A stretch of DNA of 42,825 nt, taken from assembly GCA_903908285.1 (NCBI GenBank), contig CAIVRH010000047.1:1-42825 (forward strand), written 5' to 3'. The stretch comes from an uncultured candidate division Zixibacteria bacterium (lineage in GTDB: Bacteria > Zixibacteria > MSB-5A5 > SM1-73). The translations under genes were made by a program, and so were the position numbers. The notes under the pieces are model-generated. The model was not told the origin of the DNA, searched no databases, and saw nothing but the letters and a program-made list of their open reading frames with translations. Below are positions 42,786 through 42,825 of this stretch, in pieces; within the stretch, counting starts at the first letter, position 1; each line of letters begins with the position of its first letter.

Positions 42786-42825
42786 ATGGAACGAAATAAG
42801 TATTTTGTTTATGTATTGCGCAGTC
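42786..42825 (+). CDS. GIY-YIG-type nuclease, N-terminal fragment (cut by window edge)
   Basis: The frame from the ATG at 42786 reads MERNKYFVYVLRS to the window end. The (K/Y)xYVYVLRS start is typical of small GIY-YIG (UPF0213/YhbQ-like) proteins, where YVY forms the first GIY strand. CCAGGTAGA, within the tRNA-like T arm, provides the ribosome-binding site. Only 13 residues are visible, so the call depends on that motif. From memory, such genes are sometimes found next to tRNA genes or fragments. Confidence 0.6.
   Translation, partial: MERNKYFVYVLRS

Overview
The window looks like a chromosomal piece of an uncultured Gram-negative bacterium, most likely a candidate phylum of the FCB (Fibrobacteres-Chlorobi-Bacteroidetes) superphylum. 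The basis is lipid A synthesis genes with LpxC fused to FabZ (an arrangement known from Bacteroidota and relatives), outer-membrane machinery (BamD, LolA) and a secreted protein ending in a type IX secretion sorting domain (NYPNPFNPST motif). No rRNA is present, so genus or phylum cannot be fixed from the window alone.

Layout. 0-3.6 kb: the edge of an IS481-type insertion sequence, a DUF2752/TM2 membrane pair, a thioesterase and a secreted protein. 3.8-5.8 kb: ligA. 5.9-8 kb: two accessory-looking AT-rich genes, a membrane-anchored unknown and a PD-(D/E)XK nuclease-like protein. 8.4-16.5 kb: a secreted double aspartyl protease with PDZ domain, an RDD protein, polX, an AI-2E-type permease, a YihY protein and a TupA-like ATP-grasp. 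16.5-21 kb: NTF2-like protein, a LamG lipoprotein and a T9SS cargo in repeat-rich DNA. 21-22.6 kb, minus strand: DUF523 and an M23 peptidase. 23.9-26.7 kb: an ECF sigma factor followed by two envelope proteins (bactofilin-like/membrane and toast-rack), a plausible stress operon. 27-29.3 kb, minus strand: lpxC-fabZ and lpxA. 29.7-42.5 kb, plus strand: HU, ftsK, lolA, rimO, an SplB-like radical SAM gene, a lytic transglycosylase, an unknown envelope gene, bamD, nadD, polA and coaE. The last 200 bases hold a promoter, a broken tRNA-like sequence and the start of a GIY-YIG gene.

The protein-coding genes are mostly familiar. The unusual material is between them. First, many gaps consist of degenerate tandem repeats with a strict 7-base period (8 in one place). 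One fills the whole gap before ligA, others end within a few bases of the polX and AI-2E permease start codons, and two neighbouring copies of one repeat differ by exactly two 7-base units. Second, there is a large population of short perfect hairpins whose central hexamer is constant (CTTYAG/CTRAAG in one family, CAGACG/CGTCTG in another) while the arms differ from copy to copy. Several are paired inside terminal inverted repeats as roughly 50-80-base elements. These two repeat systems are the best candidates for something not previously described.

Several sigma-70-type promoters are readable (before HU, the M23 gene, lpxC-fabZ, the LamG lipoprotein and others), nearly all with TTGAC(A/T) and a 17-base spacer.
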